From positions 1-5,737 of the forward strand of contig JAFOXS010000034.1 of the NCBI GenBank assembly GCA_017391665.1: a stretch of DNA of 5,737 nt, given 5' to 3'. A program made the translations under genes and the position numbers. This document shows positions 5,419 through 5,737 of this stretch, piece after piece. Every line of letters begins with the position of its first letter. Within the stretch, counting starts at the first letter, position 1. The notes under the pieces are model-generated. The model worked only from the letters and a program-made list of their open reading frames with translations, did no database searches and was not told the origin of the DNA. The DNA is from Alistipes sp. GTDB lineage: Bacteria; Bacteroidota; Bacteroidia; Bacteroidales; Rikenellaceae.

Positions 5419-5737
5419 ATGGCTTTAAAGTTAGATTCTAAAATTCCTGCTGGTGCGTTGGCCGACAAGTGGAGCAACCACAAAGCAGCAATCAAGGTTG
5501 TAAGCCCCGCCAACAAGCGCAAGTTGGACATCATCGTCGTTGGTACGGGTCTGGGTGGTGCATCTGCAGCTGCTTCACTCGGTGAGTTGGGTTACAACGT
5601 AAAGATATTCTGCATTCAGGACTCACCCCGTCGTGCTCACTCTATCGCAGCACAGGGTGGTATCAATGCAGCAAAGAACTACCAGAACGATAACGACTCA
5701 GTATATCGCCTTTTCTATGACACCATCAAGGGTGGTG
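5419..5737 (+). CDS. sdhA: Succinate dehydrogenase/fumarate reductase flavoprotein subunit, 3' partial
   Basis: The first 106 residues are visible before the window ends. The frame opens with ATG and the sequence [18 protein letters not shown], the N-terminal extension typical of the Bacteroidetes/epsilonproteobacterial B-type enzymes. It is followed by the Rossmann FAD-binding motif at 37-61 ([13 protein letters not shown], with the GxGxxG glycines at 42, 44 and 47). His74 in [15 protein letters not shown] matches the histidine that carries covalently bound FAD in the family. The subunit interconverts succinate and fumarate on the cytoplasmic face, passing electrons through an iron-sulfur subunit to the cytochrome encoded just upstream. 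It shares the sdhC promoter, and the gene for the iron-sulfur subunit (sdhB/frdB) should follow beyond the edge. No Shine-Dalgarno is visible before the start. Family is certain; the physiological direction (fumarate reductase favoured) is inferred from lineage. Confidence 0.97.
   Translation, partial: MALKLDSKIPAGALADKWSNHKAAIKVVSPANKRKLDIIVVGTGLGGASAAASLGELGYNVKIFCIQDSPRRAHSIAAQGGINAAKNYQNDNDSVYRLFYDTIKGG

Noticed and set aside
1..5737. CRISPR array, transposase, phage, toxin-antitoxin or defence genes
   Set aside because: No regularly spaced repeats were seen, and every sizeable real gene belongs to a known housekeeping or carbohydrate-enzyme family.

Overview
The window looks like ordinary chromosome from a gut-type Bacteroidales. 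The family Rikenellaceae (Alistipes or a relative) is my best guess, with moderate confidence. Three things support this: promoters of the Bacteroidetes form TTTG-N19/20-TAnnTTTG, start codons with A/T-rich leaders and no Shine-Dalgarno sequence, and a cytochrome b / flavoprotein pair of the succinate:menaquinone type that Bacteroidetes use as fumarate reductase. The genus was judged from protein resemblance in memory only, not from a search.

Layout from left to right. (1) Bases 1-734 (+): the C-terminal part of an iron-sulfur protein with two complete CCG (HdrB/GlpC/LutA-type) cysteine domains; its N-terminus lies outside the window. (2) Bases 781-968 (+): a self-contained initiator tRNA(fMet) unit with its own promoter, mature tRNA at 860-932 and an intrinsic terminator. 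(3) Bases 973-1122: a gene-free stretch holding three consecutive hairpins, including a palindrome with perfect 11-bp arms. It resembles a dispersed REP/MITE-like repeat. (4) Bases 1141-4571 (-): a tight three-gene cluster read right to left, fthC (5-formyl-THF cyclo-ligase), uvrC (excision nuclease subunit) and a secreted family-43 glycoside hydrolase, closed by a strong terminator. (5) Bases 4620-5737 (+): divergent from fthC, a well-formed promoter drives sdhC/frdC (di-heme cytochrome b) and the start of sdhA/frdA (FAD subunit, cut by the window end). The iron-sulfur subunit gene is expected just beyond.

The genes are mostly housekeeping: translation initiation, one-carbon metabolism, nucleotide excision repair and anaerobic respiration. 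The glycan-degrading enzyme is the accessory item. I found no undescribed multi-gene system, CRISPR array, phage or transposase. The points most worth a second look are the composite hairpin repeat, the Asp in place of the usual acid Glu in the GH43 protein, a promoter that would give uvrC an almost leaderless mRNA, and a small inverted repeat inside the sdhC promoter spacer. No gap between genes exceeds 300 bases; the longest is 933-1181, and its contents are listed.
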